Shown here: positions 1 to 5,275 of the stretch, piece by piece
How the letters are laid out: each line of letters starts with the position of its first letter
Position numbering within the stretch: the stretch's first letter is position 1
DNA from: Pseudomonadota bacterium
GTDB lineage: Bacteria > Pseudomonadota > Alphaproteobacteria > Azospirillales > Azospirillaceae
NCBI GenBank assembly: GCA_023413605.1
Contig: JAEZPL010000776.1
Span: forward strand, 1 to 5,275
Length of the DNA: 5,275 bases
Direction: 5' to 3'
Made by a program: the position numbers and the translations under genes
The notes under the pieces: generated by a model
The model's input: only the letters and a program-made list of their open reading frames with translations
What the model was told of the DNA's origin: nothing
Database searches by the model: none

Positions 1-179
1 CGCTGGGCGCTGCCGCGGAGGGCGAAAGCGCGTTGGTCATGTCGGCCGGCCCGTCCGGTGGTGGTGGCTCAGCCCGTGGGACGGCAGCGCTTGATTTTCT
101 GCGCTTCTTCCTGTCGGGGGCGGACAACACCACCGTCGAGGGCGAGCGCATGCGCTGGAAGTGGTGCCGCGATGCGTGA
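1..179 (+). CDS. 3' end of probable ketosynthase-like chain-length factor (ApeC-like), partial
   Basis: Only the last 58 codons are present, read in the frame that begins at base 3 and ends at the TGA at 177-179. The visible tail has a small-residue stretch (SAGPSGGGGSARG), then a helix-like segment (LDFLRFFLSG), and closes with the Trp/Arg-rich end ERMRWKWCRDA. No catalytic residue is in view, so the identity rests mainly on position. In APE clusters the gene directly before the PlsC-like acyltransferase is usually a short beta-ketoacyl-synthase-like protein that acts as chain-length factor partner of a ketosynthase, and such proteins often end in a Trp/Arg-rich tail. The reading frame uses G/C-rich third positions like its neighbours and its stop overlaps the next start by 8 nt, so I treat it as a real gene. 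The product name is an inference; another cluster protein at this position is possible. Confidence 0.55.
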   Translation, partial: LGAAAEGESALVMSAGPSGGGGSARGTAALDFLRFFLSGADNTTVEGERMRWKWCRDA

Positions 180-945
180 GCGTCTAGACCAACTTTGGCG
201 CCTCGCCGGCACGGGCTTCGCGTTCGCCTTCCTGTTCGGCGGCGGTGCCGTCCTCGCGCTCACAGCATTTCCGCTGGTACGCCTTGTCACCCCGCCGGGC
301 CCGCGGCGCGAGGAACGGAACCAGTGGCTGATCCACTGGATTTTCCGCTTTTACGTGTGGATGCTGCTCGTTCTGCGCATCATCGACCTGGATCTGGTTG
401 CGGCCGAGCGGTTGCGCGACGGGGCCGGCGGGATGATCATCGCCAACCATCCGTCGTTGCTCGACGTGGTGTTGCTGATGGCGCTCGTGCCGCGCGCCCA
501 ATGCATTGTGAAGAAGGAACTGTGGGCCAGCCCTTATCTGGGCAACCTCGTGCGCGGCACAGGCTACATCCGCAACGACCTGGAGCCCGAGGAACTGCTG
601 GAGGCCTGCCGGAGGGCCATCCTGTCCGGCAACAGCCTCATCGTCTTTCCCGAGGGCACCCGGTCCGTTCCTGGCGAACCGATGCGCCTGCGCCGGGGCT
701 TCGCCAACATCGCCACGCTGCTGGGTGCGGAACTCCAGCTCGTCACCATCACCTGCTCGCCGCCGACCCTGATCAAGGGTGAGCCATGGTGGGTGATCCC
801 GCCACGCCGTCCGCGCTTTCGTGTCGAGGTGGGAGACCGCATCGACGCCAAGGCTTGGCTTGGCGACCAGTACCGCTCGCTTGCCGCGCGCAAGCTGGTG
901 CGTTTCATTGAACAGTATTATGCAGAACGGCTTGCCCATGGATGA
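172..945 (+). CDS. apeD: PlsC-type 1-acyl-glycerol-3-phosphate acyltransferase-like protein of an APE cluster (ApeD-like)
   Basis: A 257-residue membrane-associated acyltransferase of the PlsC (LPLAT) superfamily. Residues 13-36 and 58-73 are hydrophobic and probably anchor it in the inner membrane. The family motifs appear in order: block I, the catalytic HX4D motif NHPSLLD (His93, Asp98); block II region KKELW...GYIRND (residues 114-136); and block III FPEGTRS (159-165), which binds the phosphate of the acceptor. Length is normal for the family. I chose ATG 172 because it overlaps the upstream stop (ATGCGTGA) and precedes the first hydrophobic helix; the frame extends upstream to ATG 58, but that 38-residue extension lies over the upstream gene and looks like shadow sequence. 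A weak GGAAG sits at 157-161. Known family members acylate lysophosphatidic acid; in APE clusters the enzyme probably helps make or load the lipid carrying the polyene. The acceptor cannot be read from sequence. Confidence 0.88.
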   Translation: MRERLDQLWRLAGTGFAFAFLFGGGAVLALTAFPLVRLVTPPGPRREERNQWLIHWIFRFYVWMLLVLRIIDLDLVAAERLRDGAGGMIIANHPSLLDVVLLMALVPRAQCIVKKELWASPYLGNLVRGTGYIRNDLEPEELLEACRRAILSGNSLIVFPEGTRSVPGEPMRLRRGFANIATLLGAELQLVTITCSPPTLIKGEPWWVIPPRRPRFRVEVGDRIDAKAWLGDQYRSLAARKLVRFIEQYYAERLAHG

Positions 946-1231
946 CCTCGAATCTGAAGTCAAAGCACTGATCGTCACGTCGTTGAACCTCGAAGACTTG
1001 GCCCCCGAGGACATCGACAGCGAGGAACCGCTGTTCGTGGAGGGGTTGGGGCTCGATTCCATCGACGCTCTGGAACTCGGCGTCGCCCTGCGCAAGAAGT
1101 TCGGCCTGAAGATCGATTCCGTGGGCGAGGACATAAAGGCGCACTTCGCCACCGTGCGCAGTCTGGCACGCTTCATCCGGTCCCAACAGGCGGCCGAGTC
1201 GTCGGCCGAACCGGCGGCGCAACAGGCATAA
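938..1231 (+). CDS. apeE: Acyl carrier protein, first of a tandem pair (ApeE-like)
   Basis: A 97-residue carrier protein. The phosphopantetheine attachment motif is GLGLDSIDALEL with the modified Ser at position 41, embedded in the usual four-helix acidic ACP pattern (N-terminal LESEVKALIVTSLNL, then EDLAPEDID). The first strand of evidence for the start is the 8-nt overlap with the upstream stop (ATGGATGA, 938-945), the same geometry as at the previous junction; an in-frame ATG at 920 would add MQNGLP and cannot be excluded, since neither has a strong Shine-Dalgarno. The C-terminus carries a tail of about 14 residues, SQQAAESSAEPAAQQA-like, rich in Ala, Glu and Gln, beyond the ACP fold. In characterised APE systems one ACP of the pair carries the aryl starter and growing polyene. 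Which role this one has is inferred from order only. Requires a phosphopantetheinyl transferase not seen here. Confidence 0.9.
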   Translation: MDDLESEVKALIVTSLNLEDLAPEDIDSEEPLFVEGLGLDSIDALELGVALRKKFGLKIDSVGEDIKAHFATVRSLARFIRSQQAAESSAEPAAQQA

Positions 1232-1506
1232 TGGGGGAAGCCATGGCCGAAACGGTGATGCTGTCGCGCGACGAGATCTACGAGAAGCTGAAGGGCTACT
1301 TGGAAGACATGTTCGAGGTGCCGCCTGAACGGGTATCGCTGGAGGCGCGCCTGTTCGACGACTTGGACCTGGACAGCATCGATGCCGTCGATCTGGTGGT
1401 GAAGCTCCAGGAACTGACGGGCCGCAAGTTCAAGCCTGAGGAGTTCAAGAGCGTCCGCACCGTTGGCGACGTTCTCGACCGGGTGCATGCGCTGCTCGTG
1501 GAATAG
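1231..1506 (+). CDS. apeF: Acyl carrier protein, second of the tandem pair (ApeF-like)
   Basis: A 91-residue ACP with the attachment motif DLDLDSIDAVDLV (Ser49), followed by KLQELTGRKFKPEEFKSVRTVGDV, the helix III/IV pattern typical of this family. It clearly differs from the preceding ACP: the core before the Ser is LFDDLDL rather than LFVEGLGL and there is no Ala/Glu tail, so the pair is not a recent duplication. The start is ambiguous. ATG 1231 shares its A with the upstream TAA (TAATG), which favours coupled reinitiation; ATG 1243 (giving MAETVMLSRDE) lies 4 nt after GGGGGA at 1233-1238 and would give an 87-residue protein. Either keeps the whole ACP fold. The two carriers in APE clusters are thought to serve different steps, for example starter loading and chain building versus lipid-side reactions; the assignment here is positional. 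Confidence 0.9.
   Translation: MGEAMAETVMLSRDEIYEKLKGYLEDMFEVPPERVSLEARLFDDLDLDSIDAVDLVVKLQELTGRKFKPEEFKSVRTVGDVLDRVHALLVE
1233..1238 (+). promoter_or_regulatory. Possible ribosome binding site for the alternative apeF start at ATG 1243
   Basis: GGGGGA lies 4 nt before ATG 1243. It competes with the overlap-coupled ATG at 1231 and leaves the start of the second ACP undecided. Homologues usually have only a few residues before the DEIYEKL helix, which slightly favours the shorter form. Confidence 0.4.
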
Positions 1507-2065
1507 GGCGCCGCTTCTCGGCACTGCGGGGCTCGTTGTGGCGAGCCTCGCCTACCCGGGGGTGGTCTATCTGGGCCGGGGCGCGGTTCCGCCCCAGGTC
1601 TTTGTCGCCGTCGCGCTGGCGCTGATCGGTCTGCGGCTGGCCGCATCGGCCAACCCGGCGGCCCGCGTCTGGCGCCCGCCGCTGCTCGGGACGGCGGTGA
1701 TCTTGGCCGCGCTTGCGCTTCTCGACCCGGCGCTCGCGGCCAAAGCTTACCCGGTCGCGGTGAGCTTGGGTTTCGCCGCCACCTTCGGCATGACATTGCG
1801 GCACCCGCCCAGCCTGATCGAGCGCATCGCGCGCCTTCGCGAACCGGACCTGCCTCCGCGCGGCGTCGCTTATTGCCGCGCCGTCACCGTGCTTTGGACG
1901 GTTTGGCTTCTCCTCAACGCCGGGATCGCCGCTGCGCTGGCCGTGGCTGGCAGCGTGGAGGCCTGGGCGCTTTGGACCGGCCTGGTCTCCTACCTGGTTA
2001 CCGGCGCGCTGTTCGGCGGGGAATTCCTGGTCCGCCGCACCGTGCGGCGGCGGGAGGCTGTATGA
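1487..2065 (+). CDS. apeG: COG4648-type inner membrane protein of APE clusters (ApeG-like)
   Basis: A 192-residue, highly hydrophobic protein with about five or six likely membrane segments (roughly residues 9-28, 37-53, 65-84, 86-103, 134-154 and 158-178) and an Arg-rich C-terminus (VRRTVRRREAV) that should face the cytoplasm. The loop HPPSLIERIARLREPDLPP (residues 106-124), followed by a conserved Arg/Tyr stretch and a Trp-rich helix, is the recognisable signature of COG4648 proteins found between the ACP and ligase genes of APE clusters. I chose ATG 1487, which overlaps the end of the second ACP by 20 nt. It has no clear Shine-Dalgarno, so expression probably depends on ribosomes finishing the ACP gene. 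The alternative ATG 1463 would only add sequence over the ACP gene. The molecular role is unknown; a function in membrane assembly or transport of the pigment lipid is a guess. Confidence 0.82.
   Translation: MRCSWNRAPLLGTAGLVVASLAYPGVVYLGRGAVPPQVFVAVALALIGLRLAASANPAARVWRPPLLGTAVILAALALLDPALAAKAYPVAVSLGFAATFGMTLRHPPSLIERIARLREPDLPPRGVAYCRAVTVLWTVWLLLNAGIAAALAVAGSVEAWALWTGLVSYLVTGALFGGEFLVRRTVRRREAV
2052..2057 (+). promoter_or_regulatory. Ribosome binding site for the ligase-dehydratase gene
   Basis: GGGAGG stands 4 nt before ATG 2062. Together with the ATGA overlap (2062-2065) it fixes this start, discarding an upstream in-frame ATG at 1873 whose translation would lie wholly over the membrane-protein gene. 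Confidence 0.7.
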
Positions 2066-3810
2066 CCACCCTCGCGCTGTCGCGCCTGTTCGTCGGCGAA
2101 CGCTCCCCGGCGACGCCCGTCGCGGTCACGGGTGGTGCCGTGGTGGACATTGCCCGTTTCCGCGCCGATGTGGCCGGCAACGCGGCGCGGCTGGCGCACG
2201 CCGGCTGCCGGCGTGGGCTGCTGTTGACGCAGGACGCCTATTGGGGCGCGGTCGGGCTGTTCGCCCTGCTGCACGCCGGGGCAGAAGCCATCCTGCCACC
2301 GAACGGCCAACCTGGCACGCTGGCCGCGTTGGCCGGGGCCTGGGACTGGCTGGTCTGCGACCGCCCGCCCGGCGACGCCGGCCCCACGCTCGTGCTGCGG
2401 CCGGGTGGGGAGGGTCTGCCCCTTGGCCCGCTGGAACCGGCGGCGCCCCTCACGGTCTTCACCTCCGGTTCGACCGGAGAGGCCAAGCGGATCGCCAAGA
2501 CGCTTGGCCTGCTGGAGCGCGAGGCGGCGACGCTCGACCGTGTTCTCGGCGGTCTTGTGCCGTCTGGCGCGACGGTGCACGGCACCGTCACGCACCAGCA
2601 CGTCTACGGGCTCGCCTTCCGCCTGTGCTGGCCGCTCGCCAGTGGACGGGTTGTCGCCGGTCCGGCGCACGAGCTTTGGGAAAGCGCGCTGGGCGCGTTG
2701 GCCGGCGGCGACGTGCTGGTCTCCAGCCCGGCGCACTTGGCGCGGCTGGAAGGGATCGCTCCGCTCGCTCTTGGAAAGCGGCCAAGCGTCGTTCTCTCGG
2801 CCGGCGCGCCTCTGGCGGAGGACGCGGCCTGCGCCGCGGCCGGCTTGTTTGGCGTTCCCGTGACGGAGATCTTCGGCAGCACCGAAACCGGCGCCATTGC
2901 CCTCCGGCACCGGACAGAGCAGGACCCTCCCTGGCGCCCGCTGCCCGGAGTCGCCGTGGAGAGGGGGGAGGACGGGCTGCTTCGGGTCCGAACGCCCTTC
3001 GTCGCTGGCGATAAAGGCGGTGGCGATGGGCTGTTCGAGGGTGCCGACCGGATCGTACCGTTGGACAAAGGCGGCTTCCGCCTGCTTGGCCGCGCCGACC
3101 GGATCGTGAAGATCGAGGGCAAGCGCGTCGGCCTGACGGAGGTGGAGGAGCACCTGCGCGCCCTGCCGGAGGTCACGGACGCCGTCGTCATCGACCTTGC
3201 CCTTCCCACGACGCGTCTCGCCGCGGCTGTGGTCCCGAGCGTCGCTGGCGCCGCGTGTCTGGCCGAGATGGGTGCCTTCCGCTTCGGTCGGCTGCTGCGC
3301 CGTGCCCTGGCGGCAACCCAGGAACCGGCGGGCTTGCCACGGCAATGGCGTTTCGTGGATACCCTGCCGTCCGGTCCGCTCGGCAAGCGGCGCCGCGCCG
3401 ACATCGCATCGCTGTTCGAGGGCCCCGCATCCATGGACCACACGTCCGACCTCTCGCCCGGTCGACCGACAGAGCCCGACGTCCGTTCGATGAGCCCGCT
3501 GGAGGATGGGCTGAAGATGGAGTTGTTCCTGCCGGCCGACCTCGCGCAGCTGGACGGCCACTTCCCCGGCATGCCCATCGTGCCGGGGGTCGCGCAGATC
3601 GACTGGGTGGCGAAGCTGGCCGCCCGCCATCTCGGTGCCGGCGACGGGGTGGCGCGACGCTTCCAGGTGAAGTTCCGCCGCGTGACGGTGCCGGATACCG
3701 TCGTGACCCTGACGCTGCGGCATGTCCCGGCCCGTCGCCGGCTGAACTTCGAGTATCGGGCGGTTGACGAGGTTCTGACCAGCGGGTCCATCGCGTTGGA
3801 GGGGCCGTGA
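2062..3810 (+). CDS. apeH-apeI: Fused aryl/acyl adenylating ligase and hot-dog dehydratase (ApeH-ApeI fusion)
   Basis: A 582-residue two-domain protein. Residues 1 to about 455 form an ANL-superfamily ligase: ATP-binding loop TVFTSGSTGEAKRIAK (131-146), the FGSTETG motif (271-277), the hinge region LLGRADRIVKIEGKRVGLTEVE (341-362), and LPSGPLGKRRRADI (435-448), where Lys442 is the likely adenylation lysine. It is shorter at the N-terminus than standard acyl-CoA ligases, as APE ligases are. After a Pro/Ser/Asp-rich linker (about 453-476) comes a hot-dog domain (about 477-581) with DGHFPGMPIVPGVAQIDW: His500 and Asp514 are 14 residues apart, the FabA-like His/Asp spacing. Family knowledge: ApeH activates a hydroxybenzoate-type starter and loads it on ACP, and ApeI dehydrates 3-hydroxyacyl-ACP intermediates. 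In E. coli-type clusters these are two genes, so the fusion is notable. The actual starter acid is not predictable from sequence. The ATGA overlap links it to the membrane-protein gene. Confidence 0.92.
   Translation: MTTLALSRLFVGERSPATPVAVTGGAVVDIARFRADVAGNAARLAHAGCRRGLLLTQDAYWGAVGLFALLHAGAEAILPPNGQPGTLAALAGAWDWLVCDRPPGDAGPTLVLRPGGEGLPLGPLEPAAPLTVFTSGSTGEAKRIAKTLGLLEREAATLDRVLGGLVPSGATVHGTVTHQHVYGLAFRLCWPLASGRVVAGPAHELWESALGALAGGDVLVSSPAHLARLEGIAPLALGKRPSVVLSAGAPLAEDAACAAAGLFGVPVTEIFGSTETGAIALRHRTEQDPPWRPLPGVAVERGEDGLLRVRTPFVAGDKGGGDGLFEGADRIVPLDKGGFRLLGRADRIVKIEGKRVGLTEVEEHLRALPEVTDAVVIDLALPTTRLAAAVVPSVAGAACLAEMGAFRFGRLLRRALAATQEPAGLPRQWRFVDTLPSGPLGKRRRADIASLFEGPASMDHTSDLSPGRPTEPDVRSMSPLEDGLKMELFLPADLAQLDGHFPGMPIVPGVAQIDWVAKLAARHLGAGDGVARRFQVKFRRVTVPDTVVTLTLRHVPARRRLNFEYRAVDEVLTSGSIALEGP
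3798..3804 (+). promoter_or_regulatory. Ribosome binding site that decides the GTG start of the apeJ-like gene
   Basis: GGAGGGG ends 2 nt before GTG 3807, with the GGAGG core 4 nt away. It lies inside the last codons of the ligase-dehydratase gene and supports initiation at the GTG of the GTGA overlap (3807-3810). Confidence 0.75.
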
Positions 3811-5275
3811 CCGTCGCCCGCTTCCGTCCTTGCGCCATCGTGCCCAGCCGCAACCACTGGCGCGTGGTCGGCGCGGTGGTGGCCGGCCTGCGCGCGCGCG
3901 GGTTGCCTGTCTTCGTCATCGACGACGGCAGCGAGGAGCCGGCGCGCTCCACCCTGGCCGCGCTGCACGACCCGGCGGGCGGGGTGACCGTGCGCCGGCT
4001 GGAGGTGAACCAGGGCAAGGGCGGCGCCGTGCTGGAGGGCTTTCGCATGGCTCTGGCGGGCGGCTTTACCCACGCGGCGCAGATCGACGCGGACGGGCAG
4101 CACGACCCGGCGGCGGTACCGGACCTGCTGGACCTCGCACGTCGGCACCCGGACGCGCTGGTCACCGGGGTACCGGTTTACGACGCAACCATCCCCAAGG
4201 GGCGCGCCATTGGCCGCTGGGTCACGCATGCCTGGGTTTGGGTGGAGACGTTATCCCTGCGCATTCGCGATTCCATGTGCGGCTTCCGCGTCTATCCGCT
4301 CGCGGCCGTGGAGCGGCTGCTGGCGTCCGGCGAGCGGCTGGGGCGGCGCATGGATTTCGACACGGAGGTGATGGTCCGCCTGTTCTGGCGCGGCACGCCG
4401 GTGGCCGAGCTTCCGGTGCGCGTGACCTACCCGCCGGACAACACCTCCAACTTCGACCTTTTGCGGGACAACGTCCGCATCTCGGCGATGCACACGCGGC
4501 TGGTCTGCGCCATGCTGCTGCGCCTGCCTGGCATCCTCCGGAACCGGCCACGCCGCCTGGAGGGCGGCACGCACTGGGCCGGGCTGGAGGAAAGGGGCTT
4601 GTATTGGGGCCTGCGCTTCTGTGCGGCGGCCTATCGACTTCTTGGACGGCGCGGTTGCCTGGCGGTCATCGCGCCTGTGGTCTTGTATTTCTATCTGACG
4701 GGGGCGGAGCAGCGCCGCGCATCCGCCGCCTTCCTGGCACGCGCCTTCAAGGCGCGCGGGGAGGGGCGCCAGCCCACGCCGCTGGATGGCTTTCGCCATT
4801 TCCTGTCCTTCGCCGGGCGCGCGCTCGACACCTTCGCCGGCTGGACCGGCCGGCTGGGGCCGGATACGGTGCAGCCGGGCGAAGTCGGGGTCCTGCGGGA
4901 GGCGGCGGCGCAGGATCGTGGCGCGCTCTTCATCATCGCGCATCTCGGCAACGTCGACCTGTCGCGGGCCGTGCTGGACGCGGCGATGCGGCGGCGCCTG
5001 CTGGTTCTGGTCCACACGCGGCACGCCGAGAATTACAACCGCATTCTGCGCAAATGGAATCCGGAGGCGGCGGTCAACACGCTCCAGGTGACGGAGATCG
5101 GGCCGGAGACCGCCATCGCGCTGAAGGAGCGGGTGGAGCAGGGGCAGTGGATCGTCATTGCCGGTGACCGCGTGCCAGTGCAGAGCCGCGGGCGTGTCAG
5201 CCTCGTGCCCTTCCTGGGCGAACCGGCACCATTCTCGCAGGGGCCGTACATCCTGGCAGCGCTGCTGGATTGCCC
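3807..5275 (+). CDS. apeJ: GT2 glycosyltransferase fused to LpxL/LpxM-like acyltransferase (ApeJ-like), 3' end missing
   Basis: An open frame of 489 codons runs from GTG 3807 to the window edge. Residues 8 to about 235 are a GT-A fold family 2 glycosyltransferase: IVPSRNH strand, FVIDDGSEE (37-44), NQGKGGAV (68-75), the metal-binding DADGQHDP (94-101), a SMCGFRVY acceptor loop (156-163) and MDFDTEV (182-188). The closest style is the dolichyl/undecaprenyl-phosphate sugar transferases. After a linker with RDNVRIS (220-226), residues from about 285 form a lysophospholipid/lipid A acyltransferase domain: hydrophobic segment CLAVIAPVVLYFYL (284-297), HX4D motif HLGNVD (His379, Asp384), GDRVP (453-457), and FLGEPAPFSQGP (469-480). 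GTG is chosen for the GTGA overlap, the strong Shine-Dalgarno and because the first GT strand begins at residue 9. APE clusters commonly encode this glycosyltransferase/acyltransferase, presumably to build or acylate a glycolipid anchor. Sugar, acceptor and acyl donor are unknown. The end of the acyltransferase domain lies outside the window. Confidence 0.9.
   Translation, partial: MTVARFRPCAIVPSRNHWRVVGAVVAGLRARGLPVFVIDDGSEEPARSTLAALHDPAGGVTVRRLEVNQGKGGAVLEGFRMALAGGFTHAAQIDADGQHDPAAVPDLLDLARRHPDALVTGVPVYDATIPKGRAIGRWVTHAWVWVETLSLRIRDSMCGFRVYPLAAVERLLASGERLGRRMDFDTEVMVRLFWRGTPVAELPVRVTYPPDNTSNFDLLRDNVRISAMHTRLVCAMLLRLPGILRNRPRRLEGGTHWAGLEERGLYWGLRFCAAAYRLLGRRGCLAVIAPVVLYFYLTGAEQRRASAAFLARAFKARGEGRQPTPLDGFRHFLSFAGRALDTFAGWTGRLGPDTVQPGEVGVLREAAAQDRGALFIIAHLGNVDLSRAVLDAAMRRRLLVLVHTRHAENYNRILRKWNPEAAVNTLQVTEIGPETAIALKERVEQGQWIVIAGDRVPVQSRGRVSLVPFLGEPAPFSQGPYILAALLDC

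Noticed and set aside
58..171. N-terminal extension of the PlsC-like protein to ATG 58
   Set aside because: It lies wholly over the end of the upstream gene, has no membrane or domain features, and ATG 172 fits the overlap pattern and normal length.
184..1524. Long minus-strand open frame (446 codons) opposite the acyltransferase and ACP genes
   Set aside because: Its translation has no recognisable domain and is rich in Arg, His, Gln and Ala, as expected of an antisense shadow in GC-rich coding DNA. The plus strand here encodes three proteins with clear motifs.
3040..3110. Near-identical 14-base stretch (gccgaccggatcgt) occurring twice about 54 nt apart in the ligase
   Set aside because: Both copies encode ADRIV within the conserved hinge region of the ligase, where similar residues recur in this family; it looks like coincidental codon choice rather than a mobile or regulatory repeat.
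1990..3723. Minus-strand open frame of 577 codons opposite the ligase-dehydratase
   Set aside because: Shadow frame with no motifs; the plus strand has a complete set of ligase and hot-dog signatures.
2604..4229. Minus-strand open frame of 541 codons spanning the ligase-dehydratase/GT2 junction
   Set aside because: It crosses two well-supported plus-strand genes, shows Arg/Ser/Pro-rich low-complexity composition and has no domain pattern.
4251..4253. Rare TTA leucine codon in the ApeJ-like gene
   Set aside because: A single TTA in a GC-rich gene is not enough to propose tRNA-based regulation, which is chiefly a Streptomyces feature.
3830..5167. Plus-strand ATG-initiated frame of 445 codons over the ApeJ-like gene
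   Set aside because: Gly/Ala/Arg-rich translation without motifs. The frame starting at GTG 3807 instead contains the GT2 and LpxL-like motifs in order and stays open to the window end.

Overview
The window is a gapless run of seven same-strand (+) coding regions from an aryl polyene (APE) biosynthetic gene cluster, the type II polyketide/fatty-acid-like pathway that makes membrane-anchored aryl-polyene pigments in many Gram-negative bacteria (related to xanthomonadins and flexirubins). Gene order and motifs match the known APE order apeC-D-E-F-G-H-I-J. The DNA is strongly GC-rich, with G or C at most third codon positions, and the encoded envelope chemistry is Gram-negative. A high-GC proteobacterium is likely. 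An alphaproteobacterium of the Azospirillum type is my best guess, but nothing in the window proves it.

Layout. 1-179: 3' end of a gene that is probably the ketosynthase-like chain-length factor (apeC-like). 172-945: PlsC-type acyltransferase (apeD-like). 938-1231 and 1231-1506: two different acyl carrier proteins, both with the DSID phosphopantetheine site (apeE-, apeF-like). 1487-2065: polytopic membrane protein of the COG4648 type (apeG-like). 2062-3810: aryl/acyl adenylating ligase fused in frame to a hot-dog dehydratase (apeH plus apeI in one polypeptide). 3807-5275: GTG-initiated protein with a GT2 glycosyltransferase followed by an LpxL/LpxM-like acyltransferase (apeJ-like), cut by the window end.

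How they would work together (family knowledge plus inference): the ligase loads an aromatic acid starter onto one of the carrier proteins; ketosynthase/chain-length-factor pairs (only a tail is visible here), a ketoreductase (outside the window) and the dehydratase domain build the conjugated polyene; the PlsC-like, GT2 and LpxL-like enzymes plus the membrane protein plausibly assemble and attach the lipid or glycolipid anchor. Every gene overlaps its neighbour by 1 to 20 nt, so translation is probably coupled along one transcript. No stretch over 20 nt is non-coding, and I see no promoter, terminator, RNA gene, mobile element or CRISPR array.

The system itself is a described class. The features most worth checking are the ApeH-ApeI fusion with a possible internal start, and the multi-enzyme anchor module.
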